Source of the DNA: Agrobacterium vitis
GTDB lineage: Bacteria > Pseudomonadota > Alphaproteobacteria > Rhizobiales > Rhizobiaceae
Direction of reading: 5' to 3'
NCBI RefSeq assembly: GCF_037039395.1
Contig: NZ_CP146242.1
Location: forward strand, 2,367,001 to 2,431,000
DNA: 64,000 nt
Position numbers and translations under genes: made by a program. Positions 35,530 through 45,737 of the stretch are shown here, one piece after another (the first letter of the stretch is position 1; the number at the start of each line of letters is the position of its first letter). The notes beneath the pieces are model-generated. The model had not been told where the DNA came from. It saw nothing but the letters and a program-made list of their open reading frames with translations, and made no database searches.

Positions 35530-38500
35530 ATGACGACGCATGAGGTTTCGCAGTGCCGTTCGCTGTTGGCGCAGGGGCGCGTGGCTGAGGCCTTGCAGGG
35601 CTTGACGGCTCTTTTCGAGGCCCATCCAGATCATGCCGAGACCGCTCATTACTATGCGCTCGCCCTTCATCTTTCCGGCCGCTCGCCTGAGGCCGTTCCC
35701 GCTTTCGAACATGCTTTGCAACTTGCACCAGACCAACCCGGCCTGCTGCAAAACATGATTCTTCCGCTGATTGCAGTGGGTGAGCATCAGCGCGCCATCG
35801 ATATGGGTGCTCGCGCCGTGACGCTTGACGATAAAGCCGTTGGCGCCTGGTCCAATCTGGTTCTGGCCCTGACATCGGCAAAACGATGGGATGAAGCCCT
35901 TAATGCGGCTCAACAGGGTCTGGCGATTGACGGTGATGAGCCGTCGCTGCTGGCTCAAATGGGCGTCATCCTGCTGGAGCTTGGCGACAGTGCGGGAGCC
36001 GAAGCCCATCTGCGCCGGGCGCTGGAGCTGAAGCCGGATGCCGAGGCTTTCTATAATCTCGGCGTGCTGTTGCATGGATTGCAACGCGAACCCGAAGCTT
36101 GTGACAGCTATACAAAGGCGCTGACGCTCGATCCCTCGCATCGACGCGCCGCCAATAACCTGGCGGCAAGCCTGCGTATTCTGGGCAATTTGAAGGGTGC
36201 GGACCGGATTCTAAAGCAATTGATCGGCAGCGGCGATGCCCCCGTTCACCGCTTTAACCGCGCCTGCCTGCAATTGCTGGAAGGCCAGTGGAGCGAGGCC
36301 TGGACCGATTACGATTTGCGTGATCAGGCCACCGGAAGTTCCGCCTCGCCCTTGCTGATGCAGGGGCCGCGCTGGCAGGGCGAAGCGCTGCAAGACCAGA
36401 CGCTGCTGGTGTTTTATGAGCAGGGATTGGGCGATACCATCCAGTTTATCCGGTTTTTACCGCGCATCGCTGAGCGGGTTGGGCATGTGGTTTTCGTCTG
36501 CCAACCGCAACTCTACCGTCTGCTAAGCCTTTCCGAATTTTTCGCGACACCGTCCATCACGCTCTTGCCTGATGGTGCGGAGCTGCCCGCTTACGCGGCC
36601 TGGGTGCCGCTATTGTCGCTGCCGGGTATTATTAACCTCCTGCCGGAGGCGACAGGCCAGCGCGTTCCCTATCTCACCCTGGAAAAACCGCTTTTCGAGC
36701 GTTGGCGCGACTGGCTTGGCGAGTTTTCTCCAAGGCAGGAGCAAGAGCAGAAGACACGTTTTCGCATCGGTCTGTCCTGGCAGGGCAATCCAAAGGCCTA
36801 TGGTGAGCCGGGCCGCTCACTGCCCCTGGAACTCTTCCAGCCGCTTGCCGAATTCTCGGACGAAATTGACATCATCTCCCTGCAAAAGGGGTTAGGAGCC
36901 GATCAGCAAGCGCCAGAGGGATTGCTGCTGCACCCCGTCCCTGGTCTGGATGACGGTCCCGATGCCTTTGTCGATACGGCGGCCTTGATGGCGTCGCTTG
37001 ATCTGGTCATCACGTCAGATACGGCCCTTGCCCATCTTGCGGGCGCCTTGGGCAGGCCGGTTTGGCTGCTGCTGAAGAAAGCCCCTGACTGGCGCTGGGG
37101 CATGGACGGCATTTTGACCGATTGGTACCCAACCATGCGGCTGTTTCGCCAGACGGAGGCGGGGCAATGGCAACCGGTCCTTCAGGACGTGGCACATGAG
37201 CTGAAAGTGCTGCTGTTTGCCGGACGCGCCACGGATGATGCGCCGGATGAGGCCGGTGACGGATTGAACGAGGCGATCAAGCGCCATCAGGGCCGCGATT
37301 ATGGCCGGGCCGTGCAGCTTTACCGTCATGTGCTGACACAGGATTTTCAAAGAGAGCGGGTGCTCAACCTGCTTGGCATGGCGTGCCTGGAGGCGGGGGA
37401 GCGCTCATCGGTGGCAGGGCGGCAGGCCATTCCCTTTAGCGCCCGCGCGGTGGCGATCCGCCCCTCGATGGCCGATCACTGGAGCAATTTTGCCATTGCG
37501 CTCGATGCTGCGGGGCTCGTGAACGATGGGATGCGGGCTCTGCGCCATGGGCTACTCTACGATACCGGCCACGCGCCGTGCCTTTTGGCGCTGGCCCGGC
37601 GCGAAACGTCGGTGGGCGAAGCCGAAACAGCCTTGCTCCGCGCAGGCGAGGTGCTGAAAGCCCAGCCACGCTCAGGCCACGCCCTGTCGGTTTATGCAGC
37701 GGCGGCGCTGGCGCTTGGCCGGTTCAACGTGGCGGAGGAAGCTCTGCGACGCGCCTGCCGGATCGAGCCGGAATTGGCTTCGCATCACGTGCAACTGGGC
37801 GCGGTGCTGCTGAAAGCCAAGCAGCCGCAGGCCGCCGCCCGCGCCTGGGAAAAGGCTTTGACGCTTGACCCCTGCAATGCCGATGCCTGGAGCAATCTGG
37901 GTGTGGCGGAGCGCAATCACGGCTATGCCGATCTGGCCTGCTGGATCCAGAGGCAAGGCGCGCTAGCCAAGCCCGGCCATGCCGAATCCTGGAGCAATCT
38001 TGGCATCAGCCTGATGGATACCGGCCGCGAGGACGAGGCGATATTGGCCTTTGGCAAGGCGATTGAGGCCCGTCCCGGCTATGCGGATGCGGAAATGGCG
38101 CTGGGCATGTGTTTGCTGAACGAGGGCGATTATGCCCGTGGCCTGCCACTTTACGAGCGCCGCTTCCTGGTGGAAATCCTCGGCATAGACCGTACCCGGG
38201 TTCGGCTGCCGGTCTGGCAGGGCGAGGATCTGGCGGGCAAGTCCATTCTGGTCCTGGCCGAACAGGGCTTTGGCGATGCTTTCCAGTTCGTCCGCTACGC
38301 CGCGCTCCTGAAGGCAAAAGGTGCTGCCAAGGTGATGATTGGCTGCCGCCGCAAGATTGCCGCGCTGCTGCAAACCGTGCCTGACGTCGATGGCGTCGTC
38401 TGCGAAAGCGATCCCGTTCCGCCGCTCGATTACCACGTGTTCATGATGAGCCTGCCGCTGCTCTGCAACACGGTCGTCGAGACGATCCCGGCCTTTCCCG

Positions 38501-40554
38501 CCTATCTGTTTGCCGATCCGCTTCGGGTGCGGCGCTGGGCGGGCTGGCTTGCGGCAAAGCCGGGCTTTCGCGTCGGCCTTGTCTGGCAGGGCAATCCCGA
38601 TCCGCAGGTCGACAAGGGCCGCAGCTTTCCCTTGCAGGTGCTGGCGCCGCTTGCCGCCATCGACGGTGTGCGCCTGATCGCCTTGCAAAAAGGGGCAGGC
38701 GAAGAACAGTTGGATACAGTGGATTTTGCCGTCGAGCGCCCGCCGGAGGATTTCGACACCGGCGCCGATGCCTTTGCCGATACGGCAGCGATGATCATGA
38801 ATCTCGATCTCGTCATCACCTCCGATACGGCGGTGGCGCATCTGGCTGGCGCGCTTGGCCGCCCGACCTGGGTGATCCTCAAGTCGCATGCCGAATGGCG
38901 CTGGCTGCGTGGCCGCAGCGATAGCCCGTGGTATCCGGCAAGCCGGGTGTTTCGCCGGGTGGCCGATGAAGTGGAGGCGGAGCCCTTTGCCGGTGTCGTC
39001 TCCCGCGTGGCCCAGGCGCTTGGCAGTCTGGTCGACGGGGACAGGGCGCAGCTGTTTGAAGCCGCCGAGCCGGTGGTTGCCGTTCCGGCCCAACCGGGTC
39101 CGCAGCAACGGCTGGCCGCCGCCATCCGCACCCATATGGCCGGAAATGTCACTGCCGCCGAGGCGACCTATGCGGCGCTGGTGCATGAGGACGAAACACG
39201 GGCCGAGGCGCTGCATATGCTGGGCGGGCTGGCGGTCGAGCGTCTGCATTACCATCGCGGCTATGTCCTGCTGCGGGCAGCGGCGGTACTGGGGCTTTCA
39301 ACGCCGATCTTCCACACCAATTATGCCATAGCCCTTCGCCATGTCGGCAAGCAGGACGAGGCCGAGGTCTGCCTGCGCCAAAGCCTGGACGCCAGCCCCA
39401 GCGCCGAAGCCTATATGACGCTGGGCAATCTTTTGCGCGACACGGACCGCTATGGGCAAGCGCTGGAGGCTTACCGCGCCTCCATCGAGCTGCGCCCGGA
39501 TCTGTCCAAGGCCCATCGCGGGCTTGGCAATGCATTGCGCGAAATGGGCCGGGTCGAGGAGGCAATCGCCAGTCTGGACACAGCGCTGGATCTGCTGCCC
39601 GGCGATGTCGAAACCCTGATCGACCGGGCGCATGCGCATCTGATGGCGGGCAATCTGCCGCAGGGCTTTGGCGATTACGAGGCACGCTGGCAGGGTGCCG
39701 AAATGGTGGCGCGCACGCTGCCCATGCCGCGCTGGACCGGCGAGGCGCTGCCGGACAAAGTGCTGCTGATTCACGGTGAACAGGGGTTGGGCGACCAGAT
39801 CCAGTTTGCCCGTTTCGTGCGGCAGGCCGCTCTCAAGGTCGGCCATGTCATTCTGGAATTGCGTGAGCCGCTGATCGGCCTGTTTTCAACGCTGGTGGTG
39901 GAGAGGCGCAACATTACCCTGCGCCGCCAGGGCGTCGATGCCATTGACGATGCAGATGTCGAGGCACCGATCATGAGCCTACCGCTGATTTTTGCAACCA
40001 CGCTGGAAACGCTACCCGGCCCAGCCAATTTCCGGCCTGACCCCCGCCGGGTGGCGGATTGGGAAGCGCGGTTTGCGCATCGTGAGGCTTTGCGGGTCGG
40101 GTTGATCTGGCAGGGCAATCCGGTTGCCCGCGCCGACAAGGGGCGTTCGCCGCCTTTGAAAGTGCTGGAGCCGCTGTTTGCTGTCGAGGGTGCGCATTTC
40201 ATCAGCCTGCAATTCAAGGACGGGCTGGAACAGATGGCAGGTCTGGATTTTGCCAAGGCCATGCAGGCGCCGGGGGCGGAGCTTGGTGATTTCGGTGAGA
40301 CGGCGGCAGCGATTGGCGCGCTTGATCTGGTGATTTCCTCCTGCACCTCCACGCTGCATCTGGCGGCATCGATGGGCGTGCCATGCTTTGCGCTGCTGAA
40401 ATATGGCGCGGACTGGCGCTGGATGACCGGTCGAGACGATAGCCCCTGGTATCCGGGTCTGAAACTGTTTCGCCAACCGCAGCCGGGCGATTGGGCAAGT
40501 GTGGCCAAGGCGGTGACAGAAGACCTCAAGCGGCTGGTGGAGCGTAAGCCATGA
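35530..40554 (+). CDS. Three-module TPR/glycosyltransferase fusion protein
   Basis: 1,674 residues. Three successive units each combine tetratricopeptide repeats with a GT-B-like glycosyltransferase half. Unit hallmarks are EQGLGDTIQF near residue 296, EQGFGDAFQF near 909, EQGLGDQIQF near 1415, each followed by a GLVWQGNP-type block and a C-terminal nucleotide-sugar motif: TSDTALAHLAGALG near 495, TSDTAVAHLAGALG near 1097, and SSCTSTLHLAASMG near 1603. TPR helices precede each unit (for example AVAIRPSMADHWSNFAIALD). The ATG at 35530 follows AAGAAGAG; 35512 is an alternative. The architecture recalls O-GlcNAc-transferase-like and heptosyltransferase-like TPR enzymes. No signal, so cytoplasmic. 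Its 3' end overlaps the next gene by ATGA. Confidence 0.85.
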   Translation: MTTHEVSQCRSLLAQGRVAEALQGLTALFEAHPDHAETAHYYALALHLSGRSPEAVPAFEHALQLAPDQPGLLQNMILPLIAVGEHQRAIDMGARAVTLDDKAVGAWSNLVLALTSAKRWDEALNAAQQGLAIDGDEPSLLAQMGVILLELGDSAGAEAHLRRALELKPDAEAFYNLGVLLHGLQREPEACDSYTKALTLDPSHRRAANNLAASLRILGNLKGADRILKQLIGSGDAPVHRFNRACLQLLEGQWSEAWTDYDLRDQATGSSASPLLMQGPRWQGEALQDQTLLVFYEQGLGDTIQFIRFLPRIAERVGHVVFVCQPQLYRLLSLSEFFATPSITLLPDGAELPAYAAWVPLLSLPGIINLLPEATGQRVPYLTLEKPLFERWRDWLGEFSPRQEQEQKTRFRIGLSWQGNPKAYGEPGRSLPLELFQPLAEFSDEIDIISLQKGLGADQQAPEGLLLHPVPGLDDGPDAFVDTAALMASLDLVITSDTALAHLAGALGRPVWLLLKKAPDWRWGMDGILTDWYPTMRLFRQTEAGQWQPVLQDVAHELKVLLFAGRATDDAPDEAGDGLNEAIKRHQGRDYGRAVQLYRHVLTQDFQRERVLNLLGMACLEAGERSSVAGRQAIPFSARAVAIRPSMADHWSNFAIALDAAGLVNDGMRALRHGLLYDTGHAPCLLALARRETSVGEAETALLRAGEVLKAQPRSGHALSVYAAAALALGRFNVAEEALRRACRIEPELASHHVQLGAVLLKAKQPQAAARAWEKALTLDPCNADAWSNLGVAERNHGYADLACWIQRQGALAKPGHAESWSNLGISLMDTGREDEAILAFGKAIEARPGYADAEMALGMCLLNEGDYARGLPLYERRFLVEILGIDRTRVRLPVWQGEDLAGKSILVLAEQGFGDAFQFVRYAALLKAKGAAKVMIGCRRKIAALLQTVPDVDGVVCESDPVPPLDYHVFMMSLPLLCNTVVETIPAFPAYLFADPLRVRRWAGWLAAKPGFRVGLVWQGNPDPQVDKGRSFPLQVLAPLAAIDGVRLIALQKGAGEEQLDTVDFAVERPPEDFDTGADAFADTAAMIMNLDLVITSDTAVAHLAGALGRPTWVILKSHAEWRWLRGRSDSPWYPASRVFRRVADEVEAEPFAGVVSRVAQALGSLVDGDRAQLFEAAEPVVAVPAQPGPQQRLAAAIRTHMAGNVTAAEATYAALVHEDETRAEALHMLGGLAVERLHYHRGYVLLRAAAVLGLSTPIFHTNYAIALRHVGKQDEAEVCLRQSLDASPSAEAYMTLGNLLRDTDRYGQALEAYRASIELRPDLSKAHRGLGNALREMGRVEEAIASLDTALDLLPGDVETLIDRAHAHLMAGNLPQGFGDYEARWQGAEMVARTLPMPRWTGEALPDKVLLIHGEQGLGDQIQFARFVRQAALKVGHVILELREPLIGLFSTLVVERRNITLRRQGVDAIDDADVEAPIMSLPLIFATTLETLPGPANFRPDPRRVADWEARFAHREALRVGLIWQGNPVARADKGRSPPLKVLEPLFAVEGAHFISLQFKDGLEQMAGLDFAKAMQAPGAELGDFGETAAAIGALDLVISSCTSTLHLAASMGVPCFALLKYGADWRWMTGRDDSPWYPGLKLFRQPQPGDWASVAKAVTEDLKRLVERKP

Positions 40555-42062
40555 CGAACCAAACTGCGTCGGGCGAAAGGCTGATCCAGGCCTTTCAGCT
40601 GCACAAGGCTGGCATGCTGGACGAGGCGATTGCCCATTACCGCGCCATTCTGGAGGAAGAGCCTGATCAGGTCGATGCGCTCAGATTGCTGGCCTCGGCG
40701 GAACGCTCGCGCGGCGATCTGGCGCAATCATTGTCGCTTTATGCCCGGGCGCTCAGACTTGCGCCTGAGGAAAGCGATATCTGGTACAATCTCGGCAATG
40801 CGCTGGGTGAGGCCGGGCGCAAGCCGGATGCGCTGGAAGCCTATCAACGCGCCGCGCAATTGGCGCCTGACAATGCCCCCTGTTACGCCAATATCGGCGT
40901 AACCCATGCCGATCTCGATGATTATCCCGCGGCGATTGCCGCTTATCGTCAAGCTCTGGTGCTCGATCCCCAAAACCGGATAGCGCTCCACAATCTCGGC
41001 AATGCGCTTGCCGAACTGGGCGAGGCGGAGGCGGCGATGGCGCTGCTGTCCAAGGCCCTGGAGATTTATCCGTCGTCTGCCGAGGCCCATTATAATCTTG
41101 GTATCAATCTGCTGCGGCTCTCCGATTATACCATTGGTTTTGCTGAGTACGAATGGCGCTGGCAGGCCGAGGGCTTTCCGGGAGAAGCACGTCACACTGA
41201 GATCGCCGATTGGAATGGGCGGCCTTTTCAAGGCAAACGGCTGCTGGTCCATGCAGAACAGGGGCTTGGCGATACGATCCAGTTCGTTAAGCTGTTACCC
41301 CTGGTCAAATCGCTTGGCGGCGAGGTGATCCTGCAAGTGCCAAACAAGCTGGTCGGGCTGCTGGCGGAAGTGCCGGGGGCAGATCGGGTACAGGCAGAGA
41401 ACCCGCCAGCAGGAAGCGTCGATTTTCAGGTTCCGCTGCTTGGTCTGCCACATCGGCTGAAACTGACGCCGGGCAGCGTGCCGAAGGCTCGCGCCTATTT
41501 GCAGCCACAGGCGGAGCGGGTTTCGCTGTGGCGCGAACGGCTGGATTTGAAACAAGGCGAGAAAGCCCTGGGCTTTGTCTGGCGCGGCAATCCCCTGTCT
41601 CCAGCGGAAAAAGGCCGCAGTCTTGCCGGTCCCGAACAGCTATCGCCCTTTGCGGGCCTTGGCGGTACGCGGCTGATTGCCCTGCAAAAGCTTGATGAGG
41701 CGGCGTTGGAACCTGCCGATACACCGTCGGGCTATAAAGTGGCGGGCCTGTCCTTCACGCTGGAACATCCAGGCCCGGATTTCGATGCCGGAGCGGATGC
41801 CTTTCTCGACACGGCTGCCATCCTCACCCAGCTTTCGGCCTTCGTCTCGGTCTGCACCGCGCCGCTGCATCTGGCCGGTAGCCTTGGCGTGCCGACCATC
41901 GGCCTTTTGAAGAAAGTGCCGGATTGGCGCTGGGGTACTGAGGGCAGAACGTCGCCCTGGTATCCCTCCATCCAGCTTTGCCGCCAAACCGAGGCGGGGG
42001 ATTTCAGCACCGTGATTGCGCAGGCGGTGTCGCTGGCTGCGGCGATTACAAATAAGTCCTAA
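40551..42062 (+). CDS. Single-module TPR/glycosyltransferase, paralogue
   Basis: 503-residue protein with the same unit plan as the upstream fusion: about five TPRs in the first 200 residues (LAPEESDIWYNLGNALGEAG, then LDPQNRIALHNLGNALAELG), EQGLGDTIQFVKLL near 235, GFVWRGNP near 345, and VCTAPLHLAGSLGVP near 435. It ends with SPWYPSIQLCRQTEAGDFS. It resembles module 3 of the fusion at the C-terminal motif more than modules 1 and 2. GGAG precedes the ATG, which overlaps the previous stop. Its 3' end overlaps the convergent GT4 gene by 17 bp. Confidence 0.87.
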   Translation: MTNQTASGERLIQAFQLHKAGMLDEAIAHYRAILEEEPDQVDALRLLASAERSRGDLAQSLSLYARALRLAPEESDIWYNLGNALGEAGRKPDALEAYQRAAQLAPDNAPCYANIGVTHADLDDYPAAIAAYRQALVLDPQNRIALHNLGNALAELGEAEAAMALLSKALEIYPSSAEAHYNLGINLLRLSDYTIGFAEYEWRWQAEGFPGEARHTEIADWNGRPFQGKRLLVHAEQGLGDTIQFVKLLPLVKSLGGEVILQVPNKLVGLLAEVPGADRVQAENPPAGSVDFQVPLLGLPHRLKLTPGSVPKARAYLQPQAERVSLWRERLDLKQGEKALGFVWRGNPLSPAEKGRSLAGPEQLSPFAGLGGTRLIALQKLDEAALEPADTPSGYKVAGLSFTLEHPGPDFDAGADAFLDTAAILTQLSAFVSVCTAPLHLAGSLGVPTIGLLKKVPDWRWGTEGRTSPWYPSIQLCRQTEAGDFSTVIAQAVSLAAAITNKS

Positions 42063-43248
42063 TAATCTTTTTCATCGCGTCCGCTGTGCGCGACCAGGTA
42101 TAGCCAGCCAGTTTTGCCGCGCCGCGCTCGCCACGTCGGCGGGCTTCGTTGCGATCGCGCCAGACCCGTTCTAGCGTCTCTTCGATTTCATCGACGCTGC
42201 TTTCTCCCCAGCCGGCCACGGAGCCGACGCCAGCGCCTTCGCCAGCAACGGGGGCCTGATGTTCCAGCGCATAGCAATTGCTGCCATCAATCAGGTCGAG
42301 ATGACCGGTATTGGCTGACAGAATGGTTGGCACGCCGCAGGCCATGCATTCCATCGCCACCAGATTTGTGCCGCCTTCGGAACGGTTGGGGAAGACCGCC
42401 ACGTCCATCTCGCGCAGGATCGGCGCCATCAGGGCGTTGGGCACAGAGCCGAGATCGAGGAATTGATGGGCCGCGATATCGTTGGCGGCAATCCAGGCGG
42501 ATTGGTCGATGGCGCCCTTTTCATTGGTGGTGATGGCGGTTGCCTTGCCGGACCGGTTGAGCGTCAGGGCAAATTGCGGCCAGGGACTGTGCCAGGCGGA
42601 AACCAGCAGGGCCTCGGGATGGCGTTTGGCAAACCGGGCAAACGCGGCAACCACCAGATCCTGCCCCTTGCGCAATTCCAGCTTGCCGCCTGAAAACACC
42701 AGGAACCGGTCGGCCAGAACGCCTTGGCGCGGGCCGGGATGAAACAGCGTCTGGTCGATACCCTGGATAACGGTGGTGACATTGTTGAGGCCATGGGCGC
42801 GCATGATCTCTTCGTTCCAGCTCGATCCGGCAATCACCAGCGGCAATGCTTTGGCTCTGGCTTTCGTGGCCTCTGACAGTTGTGGCAGTTCAAAGAACAC
42901 CACGCCCAGCGTCGGGCTGCCGGAAAGCGCCACGCCTTTGGGGCCGGGCGACATGGTGAAATCATTGCCGAGCCCGGCGAGAAGCGGGGTGTTGACCGTC
43001 AGGGACTTTTCGCTTTGGGCGGCGATGCGGGTCGAAAGGTCAGCGCTGGCCCGGAAAAACCCGCCAAGTGCGCGTTGTCGCAATGGATCGACGACGATCT
43101 GGTCGGATTGCAACGGAAAGGATGTGACCGGCTCCAACTGCGGATCGGTGGACCAGTTGAGCGCCAGGTTGAGGCCATAAATGCCCCAGCCGAAAAAGCT
43201 GGATATGCCCCAATGGATGATCACGGGCCGTCTGGGCGTCTGGGTCAC
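42046..43248 (-). CDS. GT4-type glycosyltransferase
   Basis: 400-residue GT-B enzyme. N-terminal PVIIHWGISSFFGWGIYGLN is followed by the C-terminal donor domain with FLVFSGGKLELRKGQDLVV near 190 (GT4-like), and the acidic donor motif MDVAVFPNRSEGGTNLVAMECMA region near 285, where E..G..L..LEAMA-type residues bind nucleotide sugar. GTG at 43248 has GGAGA nine to ten bases upstream. It is transcribed against the other genes of the cluster but sits inside it and shares the 43.2-43.5 kb divergent region with the type I exporter. Probably adds a sugar in the same pathway; acceptor unknown. Confidence 0.85.
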   Translation of the reverse strand: MTQTPRRPVIIHWGISSFFGWGIYGLNLALNWSTDPQLEPVTSFPLQSDQIVVDPLRQRALGGFFRASADLSTRIAAQSEKSLTVNTPLLAGLGNDFTMSPGPKGVALSGSPTLGVVFFELPQLSEATKARAKALPLVIAGSSWNEEIMRAHGLNNVTTVIQGIDQTLFHPGPRQGVLADRFLVFSGGKLELRKGQDLVVAAFARFAKRHPEALLVSAWHSPWPQFALTLNRSGKATAITTNEKGAIDQSAWIAANDIAAHQFLDLGSVPNALMAPILREMDVAVFPNRSEGGTNLVAMECMACGVPTILSANTGHLDLIDGSNCYALEHQAPVAGEGAGVGSVAGWGESSVDEIEETLERVWRDRNEARRRGERGAAKLAGYTWSRTADAMKKIIRTYL

Positions 43249-43526
43249 GGCTGCATATCTCCGGGCTTTGCGGTTTGAAGGGCGATTCGCCCCGGTTTCA
43301 AAAGCTTAACCTGCTTTTTAAGCCGCTGGAACGCTGCGGGTCGCGTTATCAACCGCCGGATGGGACCATTGCTGTTTCGCAGCCGGCGAGACGGAAATCC
43401 AGCATGGCGAAAGCTTCGGCTTCTACGGTCGGGTTGAATGGGTCCGTTCCCGGCTTGTGGGGCAGGGCGGATCCTCACGAAAAACTCGCCATGTGTGCTT
43501 TCGGCGATGGATGATGAGGTGTGTCG

Positions 43527-45737
43527 ATGAATGCTGAAGACAGAGATCTGGCGGATGAGGGGCAGGCCAGATCCGCTCTTGCTGCATTGGCTCTTGCCAC
43601 GCAAAAATTGGGCTTATCCCTCTCGGTCGAGCAATTGTGCCGCGATTACGGTGATGAGGAATGCTTTTCGCTACCGCAACTGGCCGAAATCATCCGCGAT
43701 CATGGGGTAAAGGCCAAGCCGATCCGCATGAACTGGAAGCTGTTGAGCCAGATGGAAGGCGCTGTCGCCGCTGTCATTCAGCTCAATGACGGATCGCTTC
43801 TTGTCTTTGAAAACTTTGTCGATGATCCGCAGACGCCGCGCATGGTGTTTCGCGATCCAGCCGATTCGAAAGCCGCCCGGTTTGTGATCGACGAATTGCG
43901 GCTGTCGGAAAACTGGAGCGGCCATGTCCTGCTGATGAAGCGGGAAATTGCCGAGGCAAGTGCGCGCGAGGAGTTCGGCTTTCACTGGCTGCTGGCCCAG
44001 GTGATGCAGGACCGCCGCATGGTGCGCGACGTGTTCATTTCGGCCATTTCGCTCGGTATTCTGGCGCTGGTTCCATCGCTGTTCTACATGGTGGTGATCG
44101 ACAAGGTCATGGTGCATCATCGCTTGTCGACGCTGACATTGATGGCCGTTGCCATTCTGGTCGTCCTGCTGTTTGATATGTTGCTCGGCTATATGCGCCG
44201 CACCGTTACCGCCATCGTCACCGCCAAGATCGATGTGCGGCTGAACCTGATGATCTTCGACCGGCTGTCGCGCCTGCCGATTGAATTCTTCGAGCAGAAT
44301 GCCACTGGCGGCATCGTCCACCGGTTGGGAGAAGCCCGTCGGTTGAGAGCTTTCGTCACCGGTCAATTGTTCGGCTCGGTGCTGGATATGCTGTCACTGT
44401 TCGTGCTCATTCCTGTCATGTTCCTGCTCAGCCCCGGCCTGACCTTCTGGGTTCTGGGGCTTGGCGCGCTGATGAGCCTGGTGCTGTTCATCTATATGAA
44501 GCCGATCCGCCGCGCCTATGCGCAGGTAATGGGCAGCGAACACCGCCGCACCGCCATGCTGATCGAGATGATCAACGGCATCCGCACTGTGAAATCACTG
44601 GCGCTCGAAGGCCGCAAGCGGCGCGAATGGGACCAGAGAGTTGCCGAAGCGGTCAATAACCAGACAAACCTGCTGTTTCTGGCCAACCAGCCGCAAACCT
44701 TGCTGGCGCCTTTGGAAAAGCTGATCTATGCCGGTTCGTTGCTGATCGGCGCCTATCTTGTCATCGTCAACGAGCATACGGTCATGACCGGCACGCTGGT
44801 GGCCTTCACCATGATTGCCATGCGCGCCACCCAGCCGCTGGTGCAGATGGCCGGCATGATGCAGCAGATGGAAGAGGCGCGCGGTGCGCTGCGCCAGGTC
44901 GCCTCCGTCATCAATGCCGAGCCGGAACCGCGCCGTGAACACGGGGTACGCCCGGAATTTTCCGGCCGGATCAGCTTCGAGGATGTGCGCTTTGCCTATG
45001 CGGGCACCTCGTTGCCGGCGCTCAACGCCATCAATTTTCACGTCAAACCAGGCAATATCGTCGGGCTGATGGGCCGTAGCGGTTCGGGCAAGACCACGGT
45101 GACGCGGCTGTTGCAGGGTCTGCATCAGAGCTATTCCGGGCTGATCCGTCTCGACGGCGTCGAGTTGAAGGAGGTCGATCTCTATCACCTGCGCACCAAT
45201 GTCGGCGTCGTGCTTCAGGAAAGCTTCCTGTTTCGCGGCACGATCCGCGACAATATCCTGATCGCCAAGCCGGATGCCTCGCCTGAGGAAATGATCGAGG
45301 CGGCGCAGCTGGCCGGGGCCGATGAATTCATCGAGCGTCTGCCGCGCGGCTATGACACGATGCTGGAAGAACATGCCAGCAATCTCTCCGGTGGCCAGAA
45401 GCAGCGGCTGGCAATTGCCCGTGCGTTGATTGTCAACCCGCCGATCCTGATCTTTGACGAGGCCACCAGCGCGCTCGATCCGGAAAGCGAAGCGATCATT
45501 CTGCGCAACCTGAAGCGCATTGCCGAAGGCCGCACCGTGCTGATGATTTCGCACCGCCTGTCCTCGCTTGTCGATTGCGACCAGATCCTGGTTCTGGATC
45601 GCGGCCAGCTGAAGGACAGCGGCACCCACCACGACCTGCTGCGCCGCTCCGGCGACTATCGCCACCTTTGGAACCAGCAGAACCGCCACCTGACGACGGG
45701 AAAAGATCATGACGAAAACCTTGACGCTGTCGCCTGA
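43527..45737 (+). CDS. Type I secretion ATPase with inactive C39-like domain
   Basis: 736-residue HlyB-type exporter. Residues about 1-135 resemble a C39 peptidase, but the catalytic Cys position is replaced (ALAALALATQKLGLS has none), so it is a C39-like docking domain that binds the substrate without cutting it. Membrane segments span about 165-430. Nucleotide-binding domain: GRSGSGKTT near 516, LSGGQKQRLAIARAL near 621, ILIFDEATSALD near 641, and the switch His in ISHRLSS. ATG at 43527 has GAGG upstream. The gene overlaps the fusion protein by 29 bp. The repeat protein upstream is the obvious cargo. Confidence 0.92.
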   Translation: MNAEDRDLADEGQARSALAALALATQKLGLSLSVEQLCRDYGDEECFSLPQLAEIIRDHGVKAKPIRMNWKLLSQMEGAVAAVIQLNDGSLLVFENFVDDPQTPRMVFRDPADSKAARFVIDELRLSENWSGHVLLMKREIAEASAREEFGFHWLLAQVMQDRRMVRDVFISAISLGILALVPSLFYMVVIDKVMVHHRLSTLTLMAVAILVVLLFDMLLGYMRRTVTAIVTAKIDVRLNLMIFDRLSRLPIEFFEQNATGGIVHRLGEARRLRAFVTGQLFGSVLDMLSLFVLIPVMFLLSPGLTFWVLGLGALMSLVLFIYMKPIRRAYAQVMGSEHRRTAMLIEMINGIRTVKSLALEGRKRREWDQRVAEAVNNQTNLLFLANQPQTLLAPLEKLIYAGSLLIGAYLVIVNEHTVMTGTLVAFTMIAMRATQPLVQMAGMMQQMEEARGALRQVASVINAEPEPRREHGVRPEFSGRISFEDVRFAYAGTSLPALNAINFHVKPGNIVGLMGRSGSGKTTVTRLLQGLHQSYSGLIRLDGVELKEVDLYHLRTNVGVVLQESFLFRGTIRDNILIAKPDASPEEMIEAAQLAGADEFIERLPRGYDTMLEEHASNLSGGQKQRLAIARALIVNPPILIFDEATSALDPESEAIILRNLKRIAEGRTVLMISHRLSSLVDCDQILVLDRGQLKDSGTHHDLLRRSGDYRHLWNQQNRHLTTGKDHDENLDAVA

